Origin: CAKUFA01 sp963618735
GTDB taxonomy: Bacteria > Bacillota > Clostridia > Christensenellales > Aristaeellaceae
Length of the DNA stretch: 64,000 nt
Assembly: GCA_963618735.1 (NCBI GenBank)
Contig: CAVEUM010000011.1
Span: 7,989-71,988, forward strand
Direction: 5' to 3'
Below, piece after piece: positions 8,840 to 17,683 of this stretch; the first letter of the stretch is position 1, and every line of letters starts with the position of its first letter. The notes under the pieces were generated by a model. The model was given only the letters and a program-made list of their open reading frames with translations. It did no database searches and was not told the origin of the DNA. The translations under genes and the position numbers were made by a program.

Positions 8840-9202
8840 ATGTCTGTCACTTTGCGGGTTTTGCTGTTGTTGGCTTCGGTGCTGACATTCATCTGGGTAT
8901 TGCGAAAAATTCGCAATGCGCAGGTCACCATTCAGGATGCGGTGTTCTGGCTGCTGTCATCGCTTTTGCTGGTGGTTATGGGGGCGTTCCCTCAGCTGGT
9001 CATCCGTGCGGCGGAAATGCTGGGCGTTACATCACCTGTAAACTTTGTTTTCCTGTGCATTATCTTCGTTCTGATGGTAAAGGTATTTCTGATGAGCATA
9101 AAGCTTTCCCAGCTGGAGTATAAACTTCAGCGGCTTGTTCAGCATGAGGCGATTGAAGAAAAGAAGCGTGAGGACGAAAAAAAGCATGGCACAGCAGATT
9201 AA
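8840..9202 (+). CDS. DUF2304 membrane protein
   Basis: A 120-residue protein with three hydrophobic helices (about residues 3-19, 34-50 and 65-84) followed by a charged, lysine/glutamate-rich helical tail. Length, topology and position directly after a DPM1-like glycosyltransferase fit DUF2304, thought to assist or anchor that enzyme. The ATG at 8840 is preferred; the longer reading runs into the previous gene. It overlaps the flippase gene by 17 bases, indicating coupled translation. Confidence 0.85.
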   Translation: MSVTLRVLLLLASVLTFIWVLRKIRNAQVTIQDAVFWLLSSLLLVVMGAFPQLVIRAAEMLGVTSPVNFVFLCIIFVLMVKVFLMSIKLSQLEYKLQRLVQHEAIEEKKREDEKKHGTAD

Positions 9203-10439
9203 ACGTCAATCGCTTGGCAAAAATATGCTCTTCAATTCGGTGGGATCGCTGTTCTACCTCGTTTGCCAGTGGCTGCTTTCCGTGCTATCGGTGCATCTGG
9301 CATCCTATGAGGTTTGCGGCATCCTGACCCTTGCAATCTCGATTACGAATTTCTTCTATGTGATTGCTACGTTTTCTCTTCGGGTTTTTCAGGTATCGGA
9401 CACGGCCAACAAGTATTCGGCAGGGAGATATCTGTCAACAAGAATCCTGACGTGCCTGATGGGCATAGGCGGCTGCGTGCTTTTTATGCTGATGAATCAG
9501 CAATATACGCAGAATCAACGGCTGTGCATCATCATGTACATGGTGTTCAAGCTTAGCGAGGCGCTGGTGGATACGTTGGCGGCCGAGCAGCAGAAAGCGT
9601 GGAGGATGGACTATAGTTGCTATTCCTTCCTGATGCGCGGTGCAGCGATTCTTGTGATTTTTGTGGTATCCATGCTTCAGTGGCAAAATCTTCTGCTGAC
9701 GCTGACACTTATGGCAGGCGCTGCTTTGCTGATTGTTCTGCTGTACGATGTGCCTATGACCCTGCGACTGGTGCCTGTTCACCTGGATTTGTCCTGCAAA
9801 CGATGTGCGCCGCTCCTGCGTGAGGCTTGGCCTATGATGCTTAACGGTGCGTTGATGGTTTTGCTTGCTTCTGTTCCGCGGTATCTGCTGGAAATGTATG
9901 AGGGGAGCAGCACTCTTGGCATTTATAGCTCCATTGCCATGCCGGCAGTGATCATTCAAACGGGGAGCAGCTTCATTTACAGCCCACTGGTAGCACCGCT
10001 TTCAGAACAATGGATGGCGAATGACCTGAAGGGATTCCGAAAGAATGTGTTCAAAACCCTGGGCGCCATTTTGCTGATGGCTGCGGTGGTGATTCTGGGA
10101 GGAATTTTGCTGGGAGACTGGGGATTGCGGCTCATTTATGGCGACAGTATTGCTCCCTATACTTGGCAGCTGACCATCGTTTTGCTGTCCACCCTGAGCC
10201 TGGCACTGCTTTACTTCTTTGAAGTGCCGCTGACTATTATGCGCAGACTACGGATTATGTCCGTTTTCCATGGCGTTGGCGTTGGGCTGGTCATCATTGC
10301 CTCGATGATCCTCATACCGCGAATGGGAATGCTTGGCGTCAGCGTCAGCATGATTATTGCGGCCGGCCTGGATGCAGTCGCTATGGGCGTGACAACCTAC
10401 AGACTGACGGGAAAAATGATGCGTCAAGCCCATCAGTAA
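9186..10439 (+). CDS. Wzx-like polysaccharide flippase (MOP superfamily)
   Basis: A 417-residue integral membrane protein with about twelve predicted helices and the repeated small-residue helices of the oligosaccharidyl-lipid flippase group. It would move an undecaprenyl-linked glycan across the cytoplasmic membrane. ATG at 9186 lies inside the end of the DUF2304 gene. As the last gene of the operon it fits export of the product of the two glycosyltransferases. No Wzy-like polymerase is nearby, so the glycan may be short or completed elsewhere. Confidence 0.85.
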   Translation: MAQQIKRQSLGKNMLFNSVGSLFYLVCQWLLSVLSVHLASYEVCGILTLAISITNFFYVIATFSLRVFQVSDTANKYSAGRYLSTRILTCLMGIGGCVLFMLMNQQYTQNQRLCIIMYMVFKLSEALVDTLAAEQQKAWRMDYSCYSFLMRGAAILVIFVVSMLQWQNLLLTLTLMAGAALLIVLLYDVPMTLRLVPVHLDLSCKRCAPLLREAWPMMLNGALMVLLASVPRYLLEMYEGSSTLGIYSSIAMPAVIIQTGSSFIYSPLVAPLSEQWMANDLKGFRKNVFKTLGAILLMAAVVILGGILLGDWGLRLIYGDSIAPYTWQLTIVLLSTLSLALLYFFEVPLTIMRRLRIMSVFHGVGVGLVIIASMILIPRMGMLGVSVSMIIAAGLDAVAMGVTTYRLTGKMMRQAHQ

Positions 10440-10443
10440 AATG

Positions 10444-10488
10444 AAAAGGCGATAGGAGAGCAGTTCATGCGTTTCCTATCGCCTTTTT
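10444..10488. terminator. Bidirectional terminator
   Basis: The stem 10444-10457 pairs with 10474-10487, flanked by A and T runs on both sides. It can end the flippase operon on the plus strand and the hydroxyacid dehydrogenase gene on the minus strand. Confidence 0.9.
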
Positions 10489-10495
10489 CTATAGG

Positions 10496-11449
10496 TCAAT
10501 CAAGATTGACGAGATTGATGGGATTGCCCGTCAGGAAGTGATGGATGTTGTCAAATACGATTTCAGCGCGCAACGCCATGGATTCCTCTGTTGCAAAGGC
10601 AACATGGGGCGTCAGCAGGGTATTCGGCGCGTGAAGCAGCGGCTCATCTGCATTCAGGGGAGGCTCTTTGTCAAAAACGTCAATCCCTGCACCGGCCAAT
10701 TTGCCGCTTTCCAAAGCAGCGGCCAAGGCAGCACTGTCTACTACGCCGCCGCGTGCCAAATTCAGCAGGATCGCGCCATCCTTCATCTTGCTGATGGACT
10801 CAGCATTAATCAGGTGGTGCGTAGACGCATTCAGCGGGCAGTGGAGAACCACAATATCGGCCTGTGCCAGCAGTTCATCCAAGGGCATACAGGGCACGCT
10901 ATCGACTGCGCCGCTCTGATGGGTGCGGCTCGTGCCGATTACCTGGCAGCCAAAGGCCTGGCAGAGCTGCGCTGTACGCTTGCCGATTTTGCCAAGACCC
11001 ACAATGCCAACCGTCTTGCCGCGAAGCTCGCGCCCAACAAGACCTGTTTTGTCCTTGCCGCTGCGGCAACGCTCTTCCACCTGCGGCACATGGCGAAGAA
11101 GGCTGAGCATCATTTCCAGGGCAAGCTCCGCCACTGCTTCATTGGAATATCCGCTGGCGTTGCTGAGGAGAGCGCCTTTTTCCCTGACGGTGGCAAGATC
11201 CACATGATCCACACCGGTGAAGGCTACATCCACGTATTGCAGGTGTTCGCAGGCTTCAAGCGCCTCACGGGGCATGGGCATGTTGGCCAGCATGATGATA
11301 TCTGCATCATGAATTTCGTCGGCGAGCGCATGTACGTCGGTGGTCTTCGGGTAACATGCGAAGGTATGGCCGCTAGAGGTCAGCGGGGACACATAATGCT
11401 GCAAAAGGGATTCGGGAATGCCGAGAGATTCTGTCAAAACGATATGCAT
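10496..11449 (-). CDS. D-isomer-specific 2-hydroxyacid dehydrogenase
   Basis: A 317-residue NAD-dependent dehydrogenase of the phosphoglycerate dehydrogenase superfamily, reducing a 2-keto acid or oxidising a D-2-hydroxyacid. Seen: VGIVGLGKIGKRTAQ (Rossmann GxGxxG), NLARGGVVD carrying the substrate Arg, the acid in DVFDKEPP and the catalytic His in LLTPHVAF. There is no ACT domain, so it is not full-length SerA. The minus-strand start follows GAGGTG. It trails plsY after a weak hairpin and may be partly co-transcribed. Exact substrate cannot be read from sequence. Confidence 0.85.
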   Translation of the reverse strand: MHIVLTESLGIPESLLQHYVSPLTSSGHTFACYPKTTDVHALADEIHDADIIMLANMPMPREALEACEHLQYVDVAFTGVDHVDLATVREKGALLSNASGYSNEAVAELALEMMLSLLRHVPQVEERCRSGKDKTGLVGRELRGKTVGIVGLGKIGKRTAQLCQAFGCQVIGTSRTHQSGAVDSVPCMPLDELLAQADIVVLHCPLNASTHHLINAESISKMKDGAILLNLARGGVVDSAALAAALESGKLAGAGIDVFDKEPPLNADEPLLHAPNTLLTPHVAFATEESMALRAEIVFDNIHHFLTGNPINLVNLD

Positions 11450-11483
11450 GTTCTATCACCTCAAATTATTAATGAAGAAGAAA

Positions 11484-11509
11484 GCCACCGCCAGTGAACC
11501 GACGGTGAC
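11484..11509 (-). terminator. Weak hairpin between plsY and the dehydrogenase gene
   Basis: On the minus strand GTCACCG and CGGTGGC can pair (7 bp, one G-U), followed by TTTCTTCTTC. It may act as a leaky terminator. Confidence 0.4.
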
Positions 11510-11517
11510 AAACGATT

Positions 11518-12126
11518 TTATTTCTTACTGAAGCTGATCTTGTTTTCTTTGCCATGAATCAGACGGCCAATGTTTGCACGATGGCGGAACAGGCACAGAG
11601 CCAGCAGCACAATCGCCCAAAGGATGACCAGCCAGTTTCCCCAGTTGGTTGCCGCGATGATGATGGCAAACAGCGTCAGCATGAACATGGAGCCCAGAGA
11701 TACATACTTGGTCAGGTAGATCAGCAGAATGGTCAGCACGAAGCAAATCAAGGCAGGAATCGGGAAGCATACCAGCATCACACCGCAGGAGGATGCAACG
11801 CCCTTACCACCCTTGAACTGGAAGAACACAGGCCAGTTGTGTCCCAAAATGACGAGAATACCAGCCAGCATGGCGCCATAGCGGCTGCCGGTGATCCACC
11901 AGCCGATGCCGCAGGCCAGAGCAGCCTTCAGCGAGTCACCGATAAAGGTTACCAGGCCGTTTTTGAGACCCATGGTGCGCATCACGTTGGTTGCACCCGT
12001 GTTCTTGCTGCCAACCTCACGCAGGTTCGGACCATGCTTGACATGCGCGACCGTCAAACCTGTGGAGAAGGAACCAAGCAAATAAGCAATGACACCTACG
12101 ATTACGTACTGAAGCCATACAGGCAT
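11518..12126 (-). CDS. plsY: Acyl-phosphate:glycerol-3-phosphate acyltransferase PlsY
   Basis: A 202-residue polytopic membrane enzyme that transfers an acyl group from acyl-phosphate to glycerol-3-phosphate, the first step of phospholipid synthesis. The three family motifs are visible: GSFSTGL near the N-terminus, REVGSKNTGATNVMRTMG for glycerol-phosphate binding, and KGGKGVASSCGV. It lies three bases downstream of der on the minus strand, a common Bacillota gene order. Confidence 0.95.
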   Translation of the reverse strand: MPVWLQYVIVGVIAYLLGSFSTGLTVAHVKHGPNLREVGSKNTGATNVMRTMGLKNGLVTFIGDSLKAALACGIGWWITGSRYGAMLAGILVILGHNWPVFFQFKGGKGVASSCGVMLVCFPIPALICFVLTILLIYLTKYVSLGSMFMLTLFAIIIAATNWGNWLVILWAIVLLALCLFRHRANIGRLIHGKENKISFSKK

Positions 12127-12129
12127 TAT

Positions 12130-13464
12130 TTAACCCTCCTTTTTCTTCTCACGCAGGATGAAACGGATGGGCGTACCAGTAAAATCAAAGGTCTTGCGGA
12201 AGAAGTTTTCCAGATATCGCTCATAAGCGAAATGCATCAGCTCTTCATCGTTGACAAAGAAAACAAAGGCAGGCGGGCAGACACTCTGCTGCGTCACATA
12301 GTAAATGCGCAGGCGGCGACCGTTGGTAGCCGGAGGCTGCAGGGAGGCCGTTGCATCTGCCAGTACGTCATTCAGCACACCCGTCGGTACACGCTTGGAG
12401 GCCTGTGCCCACACCTGATTGACCATATCCAGCACGGTATTTACACGCTGACCGGTCTTTGCAGAAAGGAACAGCACAGGAGCGTAGTCCATGAACTTCA
12501 GGTCTTCCAACACCTGTTTGCGGTACTTTTCCAGCGTGCCGGTGTCTTTGTCAATGGCGTCCCATTTGTTGACCACCACCACAACGGCTTTGCCTTCTTC
12601 GTGGATCATGCCGGCAATTTTGGTATCCTGCTCGGTGACGCCATCGTTGGCGTCAATAAGCATCAGCGCCACATCGCAGCGGCGAATGGCAGCGATCGAG
12701 CGGAGCACGCTGTAACGCTCCAACGTTTCATCTTCCACGGCACGCTTGCGGCGGATACCGGCGGTATCGATGATATTGTACTCCGTGCCGTCAACGCCTG
12801 TGAAGCGCGTATCAATCGCGTCGCGGGTGGTACCGGCAATATTGGAAACCATGGTGCGTTCCTGTCCCAGCAGGCGATTCACCAGAGAGCTCTTGCCCAC
12901 ATTCGGACGGCCAACCACAGCCAGCTGAAGCACGTGATCGGTTTCTTCCATTTCATCTGCATCGGCTGGGGGAAGATACTTGCAGATTTCGTCCAGCAGG
13001 TCGCCCAGACCCATCATGTTCACAGCGCTGATGGCAAAGGGATCGCCAATGCCCAGCTCATAGAACTCATACATGTTGTCATTCATGCTGATGTGGTCAA
13101 TCTTATTCACCACAAGAATCACAGGCTTGTGGGTTTTGCGCAGAAGATTAGCCACTTCGCGGTCATCGTCTGTCAAGCCGTCACGGCCATCGGTGAAAAA
13201 GCAGATCACGTCTGCCGTATCCATGGCGATCTCGGCCTGACGGCGCATCTGTCCCAGCAGCACATCCTCGCTGTGGGGGTCAATACCGCCGGTATCAATC
13301 AGGGTAAACTTGCGGGTCAGCCATTCCACATCCGCATAAATGCGGTCACGGGTCACGCCGGGCGTATCCTCTACAATGCTGATGCGCTGGCCGACAACTT
13401 TATTAAAGAATGTTGATTTTCCAACATTGGGGCGACCAACGATCGCCACAAGGGGTCTTGCCAT
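12130..13464 (-). CDS. der: Ribosome biogenesis GTPase Der (EngA)
   Basis: A 444-residue double GTPase needed for 50S subunit maturation. Two P-loops with sequence GRPNVGKS are present (one near residue 9, one near 180), each followed by DTPG/DTAG, and by NKID and NKWD specificity motifs. The C-terminal third is the KH-like domain ending LREKKKEG. The ATG at 13464 is chosen because it follows GGAGG and overlaps the upstream stop (ATGA); the seven-codon longer reading lacks a site. It is co-transcribed with the DUF512 radical SAM gene and plsY. Confidence 0.96.
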   Translation of the reverse strand: MARPLVAIVGRPNVGKSTFFNKVVGQRISIVEDTPGVTRDRIYADVEWLTRKFTLIDTGGIDPHSEDVLLGQMRRQAEIAMDTADVICFFTDGRDGLTDDDREVANLLRKTHKPVILVVNKIDHISMNDNMYEFYELGIGDPFAISAVNMMGLGDLLDEICKYLPPADADEMEETDHVLQLAVVGRPNVGKSSLVNRLLGQERTMVSNIAGTTRDAIDTRFTGVDGTEYNIIDTAGIRRKRAVEDETLERYSVLRSIAAIRRCDVALMLIDANDGVTEQDTKIAGMIHEEGKAVVVVVNKWDAIDKDTGTLEKYRKQVLEDLKFMDYAPVLFLSAKTGQRVNTVLDMVNQVWAQASKRVPTGVLNDVLADATASLQPPATNGRRLRIYYVTQQSVCPPAFVFFVNDEELMHFAYERYLENFFRKTFDFTGTPIRFILREKKKEG

Positions 13465-14771
13465 CAGGTTTCCTCCATTCCACATATGGCTTTCCAGAAG
13501 CCTTCGCCGGTATTCTCTACAATACGCAGGGGAGCAGGCAGTTTTTGCCGCGCCTCTTCCACACTGGTACCATCCAGGAAAAGGTCACCCTCATTGCGGA
13601 TCATATTCCGACAGATCATGATTTCATCATAGTCTACACCCTGAAGCTGCTCAATCAGGTCACCGCCGGTAATAAGGCCGGTCACGGTAACCGATTCACC
13701 AAAGAAATGGTTCAGGATGGGGATTACATCAATCTGCGTTCCCTTGGGAGCATAGGTGTCAATCATTCGGCGGATAAAGCTTGCCACGGACGTTCCGCAG
13801 GCAATGACACGGCGCTTGGGGCTTGGCACCTCACAGGGGAAATCCTCTGAAGCGTAGCGAATATCCGTCTCAAACAGACGCAGCATGCCTACACCGTTTT
13901 CGACCTGCGGATAGCCCTCGTATTCCTCGTCCTCAGGCAAGGGAAGGCCGCTCAGACAGTAAAACTCGTCAGACGGGAAAACAAACCGCGTACCCAATCG
14001 GCGCAGAAAATCCTGCTGCATGGGACGGATCATTTCCACCAGCTGCCTTGCAGTTTCGCGGTTGTAGGGATCGACTTTATCCAGACCTTCACGCCATTTG
14101 GTCAGACCTACGGGCACCAGTGCGACACTGCGCGCAGCAGGGCGCATACTCTCCAGATCACGAAGCGTGCGCAGCAGAGCATCGCCATCATTCCATCCGG
14201 GGCAGAGCACAACCTGGCAGTGATACCGCAAGCCATGTTCTTTCAGTGTGCGCAGACGATCCATAATCTGCCCTGCATGCGGATTGCGCATCATGCGGCA
14301 GCGAATCTCAGGATCTGTCACGTGCACAGAGATATACAGCGGACTGACACGGCGGCGCAGAATGCGGTCGAACTCCTTGTCACTTACATTGGTAAGCGTA
14401 ACGAAGTTGCCCATCATCAGGGAAAGACGCCAGTCATCATCCTTGACGTAAAGGGTATCGCGCATGCCCGGGGGCATCTGGTCGATAAAGCAGAAGATGC
14501 AATGGTTGTGGCAGGGGCGCGGCTTCGAGATGATGGTCTGATCCAGCGTAATGCCAAGGGGCTCCCAGTCTTCCTTTTTGACATGGAGCACTTCGCGTAC
14601 GCCGTTTTCATGCAGCACTTCCAGAGACAGACGCTCCCGCGACGTTAATGCCTGGTAATCGATCTGGTCGATCACAGGCTCTCCAGAGATTTTTTCGAGC
14701 TGATCTCCGGCTTTCAGTCCAAGCCTTTCGGCGATGGATCCCGCCGCAATTTGGGTGATGGTAGTTGCCAA
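13464..14771 (-). CDS. DUF512 radical SAM protein with N-terminal PDZ-like domain
   Basis: A 435-residue iron-sulfur protein. Residues about 5-60 look like a PDZ domain (AAGSIAERLGLKAGD). The cluster motif is CHNHCIFCF (CxxxCxxC), and the DUF512 C-terminal region includes TGLITGGDLI. Its reaction is unknown; the family repeatedly occurs immediately upstream of der, as here. A TTG start at 14771 is proposed because it has AGAGAGGA before it and because a promoter at 14824-14852 would place the transcript start downstream of the longer ATG reading beginning at 14852. Confidence 0.82.
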   Translation of the reverse strand: MATTITQIAAGSIAERLGLKAGDQLEKISGEPVIDQIDYQALTSRERLSLEVLHENGVREVLHVKKEDWEPLGITLDQTIISKPRPCHNHCIFCFIDQMPPGMRDTLYVKDDDWRLSLMMGNFVTLTNVSDKEFDRILRRRVSPLYISVHVTDPEIRCRMMRNPHAGQIMDRLRTLKEHGLRYHCQVVLCPGWNDGDALLRTLRDLESMRPAARSVALVPVGLTKWREGLDKVDPYNRETARQLVEMIRPMQQDFLRRLGTRFVFPSDEFYCLSGLPLPEDEEYEGYPQVENGVGMLRLFETDIRYASEDFPCEVPSPKRRVIACGTSVASFIRRMIDTYAPKGTQIDVIPILNHFFGESVTVTGLITGGDLIEQLQGVDYDEIMICRNMIRNEGDLFLDGTSVEEARQKLPAPLRIVENTGEGFWKAICGMEET

Positions 14772-14823
14772 CGCAAGCGTCCTCTCTTTCTGTGGCAGAA
14801 CATAAGCCTTCCACAACAGATAC

Positions 14824-14852
14824 ATTATGAACAATATGCGCCCAAAAGTCAA
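14824..14852 (-). promoter_or_regulatory. Promoter of the DUF512-der-plsY operon
   Basis: On the minus strand TTGACT (14852-14847) and CATAAT (14829-14824) are separated by 17 bp. Confidence 0.7.
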
Positions 14853-14891
14853 GGCAAGGCATCATTGACGCATGAAAATATGATGTATTCT

Positions 14892-14920
14892 TTGACAGTT
14901 GGCATCAATTGTGCTATGCT
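14892..14920 (+). promoter_or_regulatory. Promoter of the MATE transporter gene
   Basis: TTGACA at 14892-14897 and TATGCT at 14915-14920 are separated by 17 bp, divergent from the DUF512 operon promoter. Confidence 0.85.
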
Positions 14921-14984
14921 GAAAACTGTGCGGTTTCTTTATAAGTTTTACAGATGGTACACACGGAGCGTACGGAGGAAGACT

Positions 14985-16346
14985 ATGCGTTCAGGACGTA
15001 ACGAAGCTGACATGACCCAGGGGGTCATTTGGCGGCACTTTGCGAATTTTACCCTTCCTTTGATTCTGGGGCTTTTATTCCAGCAGCTTTATAACACGGT
15101 TGATACGCTGGTTGTGGGACAGTTTGTCGGCACCGAGGCACTGGCAGCAGTTGGAAGCACTACAAGCATTATCAATATGCTGGTAGGGTTGAGTGCCGGA
15201 CTGTCTACAGGCGCCAGCGTGGTCATCAGCCAGCGGTACGGCGCTCATGATCAAAAAGGTTTGCACGACGCCGTACATACGACCTTGACCGTGACATTTA
15301 TCCTTTGCGCTATTTTCACGGCATTGGGCATTGCCATTGTTCGGCCTATGCTGAACATGATGTCTACACCTGAAGAGGTCTTTGGCGAAGCAGAAACGTA
15401 TCTGACCATTTACTTCTGCGGTATGACGGGATTGTTGATTTACAACATGGGTTCAGGCATTCTGCGCGCTGTGGGTGATTCTCGGCATCCGTTGTATTTC
15501 CTCGTTTTTTCGGCACTCATGAACACGGGTATGGACTTGCTGTTTGTTGTGGTGTTCAAGAAGGGTGTTGCCGGCGTTGCCTGGGCCACGTTGATTGCAC
15601 AGCTTTGCTCAGCTGTTCTGGTGCTGATTACGCTTTCGCGGGGTCAAAGACCGTACAGCATTCAGTGGCGAAAGCTTGGCATCCGCAAGGATATGCTGAA
15701 GGAAATTCTGAACATTGGCCTTCCTTCAGGCATACAGCAGGGACTGACTTCTTTTTCCAATGTTTTCGTTCAGTCCTACATCAATGCCTTCGGCGCGGCA
15801 TGCATGGCAGGCTACAGCAGCTATGCCAAACTGGATGCTTTCATCCTGATTCCTGCTCAGGCAATTTCGATGGCCTCCACGACCTTTGTTGGGCAGAACT
15901 GGGGTGCGGGAAAGAAAGAGCGTGCACGGAAAGGCATGTGGCAGGCTATGGGAATGAGTGTCGCCTGCACGGTAACACTTATGATTGGCACGCTGCTGCT
16001 GGCTCGTCCGCTGCTTCATCTGTTCACCTCGGAAGAAGACGTCATTGCCTATGGCACGCGGTTCATCTCCATCATGACGCCGTTCTACTTCTGCATCAGC
16101 TTCTACCAGATTTTTGCAGGGGCACTGCGAGGCATCGGCAACGCGAAGGCTCCTATGCTGATTATGCTGGGCTCCTTCGTGGTTTTCCGCCAGATTTACC
16201 TGTTTATCGCTGATCGCTTGGGTGCAGGGTTTGTAGGCGTTGCCCTTGGGTATCCCATGGGGTGGATTGTGTGCTCTCTGCTGCTGTTCATCGCCTATAG
16301 ACGAAGTGCCCTGGCGCATATTAACCTGCAAGAAATTCATGCATAA
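14985..16346 (+). CDS. MATE family multidrug/sodium efflux transporter
   Basis: A 453-residue inner-membrane antiporter with about twelve helices in two related halves. The N-terminal region FTLPLILGLLFQQLYNTVDTLVVGQFVG and the AAVGSTTSI segment are typical of the NorM/DinF superfamily. The ATG at 14985 follows ACGGAGGA; the upstream reading extends past the promoter and is not real. The gene is monocistronic with a promoter and a shared terminator. The exported substrate cannot be inferred, and no neighbouring regulator of the MarR or TetR type is present. Confidence 0.88.
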   Translation: MRSGRNEADMTQGVIWRHFANFTLPLILGLLFQQLYNTVDTLVVGQFVGTEALAAVGSTTSIINMLVGLSAGLSTGASVVISQRYGAHDQKGLHDAVHTTLTVTFILCAIFTALGIAIVRPMLNMMSTPEEVFGEAETYLTIYFCGMTGLLIYNMGSGILRAVGDSRHPLYFLVFSALMNTGMDLLFVVVFKKGVAGVAWATLIAQLCSAVLVLITLSRGQRPYSIQWRKLGIRKDMLKEILNIGLPSGIQQGLTSFSNVFVQSYINAFGAACMAGYSSYAKLDAFILIPAQAISMASTTFVGQNWGAGKKERARKGMWQAMGMSVACTVTLMIGTLLLARPLLHLFTSEEDVIAYGTRFISIMTPFYFCISFYQIFAGALRGIGNAKAPMLIMLGSFVVFRQIYLFIADRLGAGFVGVALGYPMGWIVCSLLLFIAYRRSALAHINLQEIHA

Positions 16347-16350
16347 ACGC

Positions 16351-16393
16351 AAAACAGCAGCCTGCGAGAAAATCAGTCGCAGGCTGCTGTTTT
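16351..16393. terminator. Bidirectional terminator between MATE gene and deoB
   Basis: A 17-bp perfect stem (16351-16367 with 16377-16393) begins with AAAA and ends in TTTT, serving both convergent genes. Confidence 0.93.
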
Positions 16394-16399
16394 ATTAAC

Positions 16400-17560
16400 T
16401 TACTTCAGCAGGGAGGCGAAGGAAGTCGCGTTGAAGCGGTCGGGGAGTCCAAGCCACTCAGCACAGGTTGCCGCAATGTCGGCATAGGTCTCGCGGACAC
16501 CCAGGTCACAGGCCTTGGTCATACCGCGGTGCCACACCAGCAGCGGAATATGCTCACGGGTGTGATCCGTTCCGGGGAAGGTGGGGTCACAGCCGTGGTC
16601 GGCGGTAAGAATCAGCAGATCCTCATCACCCATGAGGGACTGAATTTCAGGCAGCTTCTGATCGAAATATTCCAGTGCCTTCGCAAAGCCCTCAGGGTCA
16701 TTGCGATGACCGTAAGCCATGTCATAGTCCACCAGATTGGTGAAGCAGAGACCGTCGAAATCCTGATGCATGTATTCCAGCCATGCGTCAATACAGGCAG
16801 GATTGCCGGCAGCGTGGTTGGAACCCGTCAGACCCTGATGATCGAAGATGTCCTCAATCTTGCCAACGCCAAGGCTTGCCATGCCGGCAGCCTTGACCTT
16901 GTCCAGCAAGGTTTCGCCAATGGGCGGCAGGGAGAAGTCGCGGCGGCGGGGCGTACGGGTGAAATGACCAGGCTCGCCGATGAACGGACGGGCAATGACG
17001 CGGCCAACGCCCAATTCACCCTGAAGCATTTCGCGGGCGATGGTGCAGAAACGGTACAATTCTTCGCAGGAGTACAGGCTTTCATGGCAGGCAATCTGGA
17101 ACACGCTGTCTGCAGAGGTGTAGACAATGGGCTTGCCGGTCGATAGATGCTCAGCACCCAGTTCATCCAGAATCGCCGTTCCGGAAGCAGGCTTGTTGCC
17201 GATGGTACCATGACCAATAGCAGCTTCAAATTTGGCCATAAAATCGGCAGGGAACCCGTTGGGGAAGGTGGGGAATGCCTGCGTCAAGCGCAGACCGCTG
17301 ATTTCCCAGTGACCGGTGGTCGTGTCCTTGCCGGCACTCTTTTCGATGGCACGGCCATAGGCGCCGACGGCATTGGGATCAGCAGGATAACCCGTTGTGG
17401 GAATCTGGCCAAGGCCCAGCTTTGCCATATTGGGAAGGCTGGGATGGCACTTTTCAACAACGTGTGCGATGGTAGACGCGCCCACATCACCATATTTATC
17501 AGCATCGGGCAGATAGCCTGCGCCAACGCCGTCAAGGACTGTCAGAAAAACTCGTTTCAT
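16400..17560 (-). CDS. deoB: Phosphopentomutase DeoB
   Basis: A 386-residue metal-dependent phosphomutase that interconverts (deoxy)ribose 1-phosphate and 5-phosphate in nucleoside salvage. Alkaline-phosphatase-superfamily motifs are visible: LDGVGAG at the N-terminus, GKDTTTGHWE and the metal-binding TADHGCDPT followed by DHTREHIP. Length is normal for the family. Start follows AAGGAGGT. It stands alone here, without the usual nucleoside phosphorylase or cytidine deaminase neighbours. Confidence 0.96.
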   Translation of the reverse strand: MKRVFLTVLDGVGAGYLPDADKYGDVGASTIAHVVEKCHPSLPNMAKLGLGQIPTTGYPADPNAVGAYGRAIEKSAGKDTTTGHWEISGLRLTQAFPTFPNGFPADFMAKFEAAIGHGTIGNKPASGTAILDELGAEHLSTGKPIVYTSADSVFQIACHESLYSCEELYRFCTIAREMLQGELGVGRVIARPFIGEPGHFTRTPRRRDFSLPPIGETLLDKVKAAGMASLGVGKIEDIFDHQGLTGSNHAAGNPACIDAWLEYMHQDFDGLCFTNLVDYDMAYGHRNDPEGFAKALEYFDQKLPEIQSLMGDEDLLILTADHGCDPTFPGTDHTREHIPLLVWHRGMTKACDLGVRETYADIAATCAEWLGLPDRFNATSFASLLK

Positions 17561-17623
17561 AATTCGTAAAACCTCCTTCTGTCTTCTATATTACACCCAA
17601 AGCGAAAAAATGAAAAGGGGTGC

Positions 17624-17652
17624 TTGATTTTTCTTGCGCCTTAGCGTATTCT
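17624..17652 (+). promoter_or_regulatory. Promoter of the HAD phosphatase gene
   Basis: TTGATT at 17624-17629 and TATTCT at 17647-17652 with a 17-bp spacer. The position rules out the upstream ATG codons near 17654 as starts. Confidence 0.65.
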
Positions 17653-17683
17653 GTTGATGAGCATGACAAGGAGGATTGAAGAA

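Noticed and set aside
11554..13416. 620-codon plus-strand frame opposite plsY and der
   Set aside because: It crosses two genuine genes in antisense and shows no domain or start signal.
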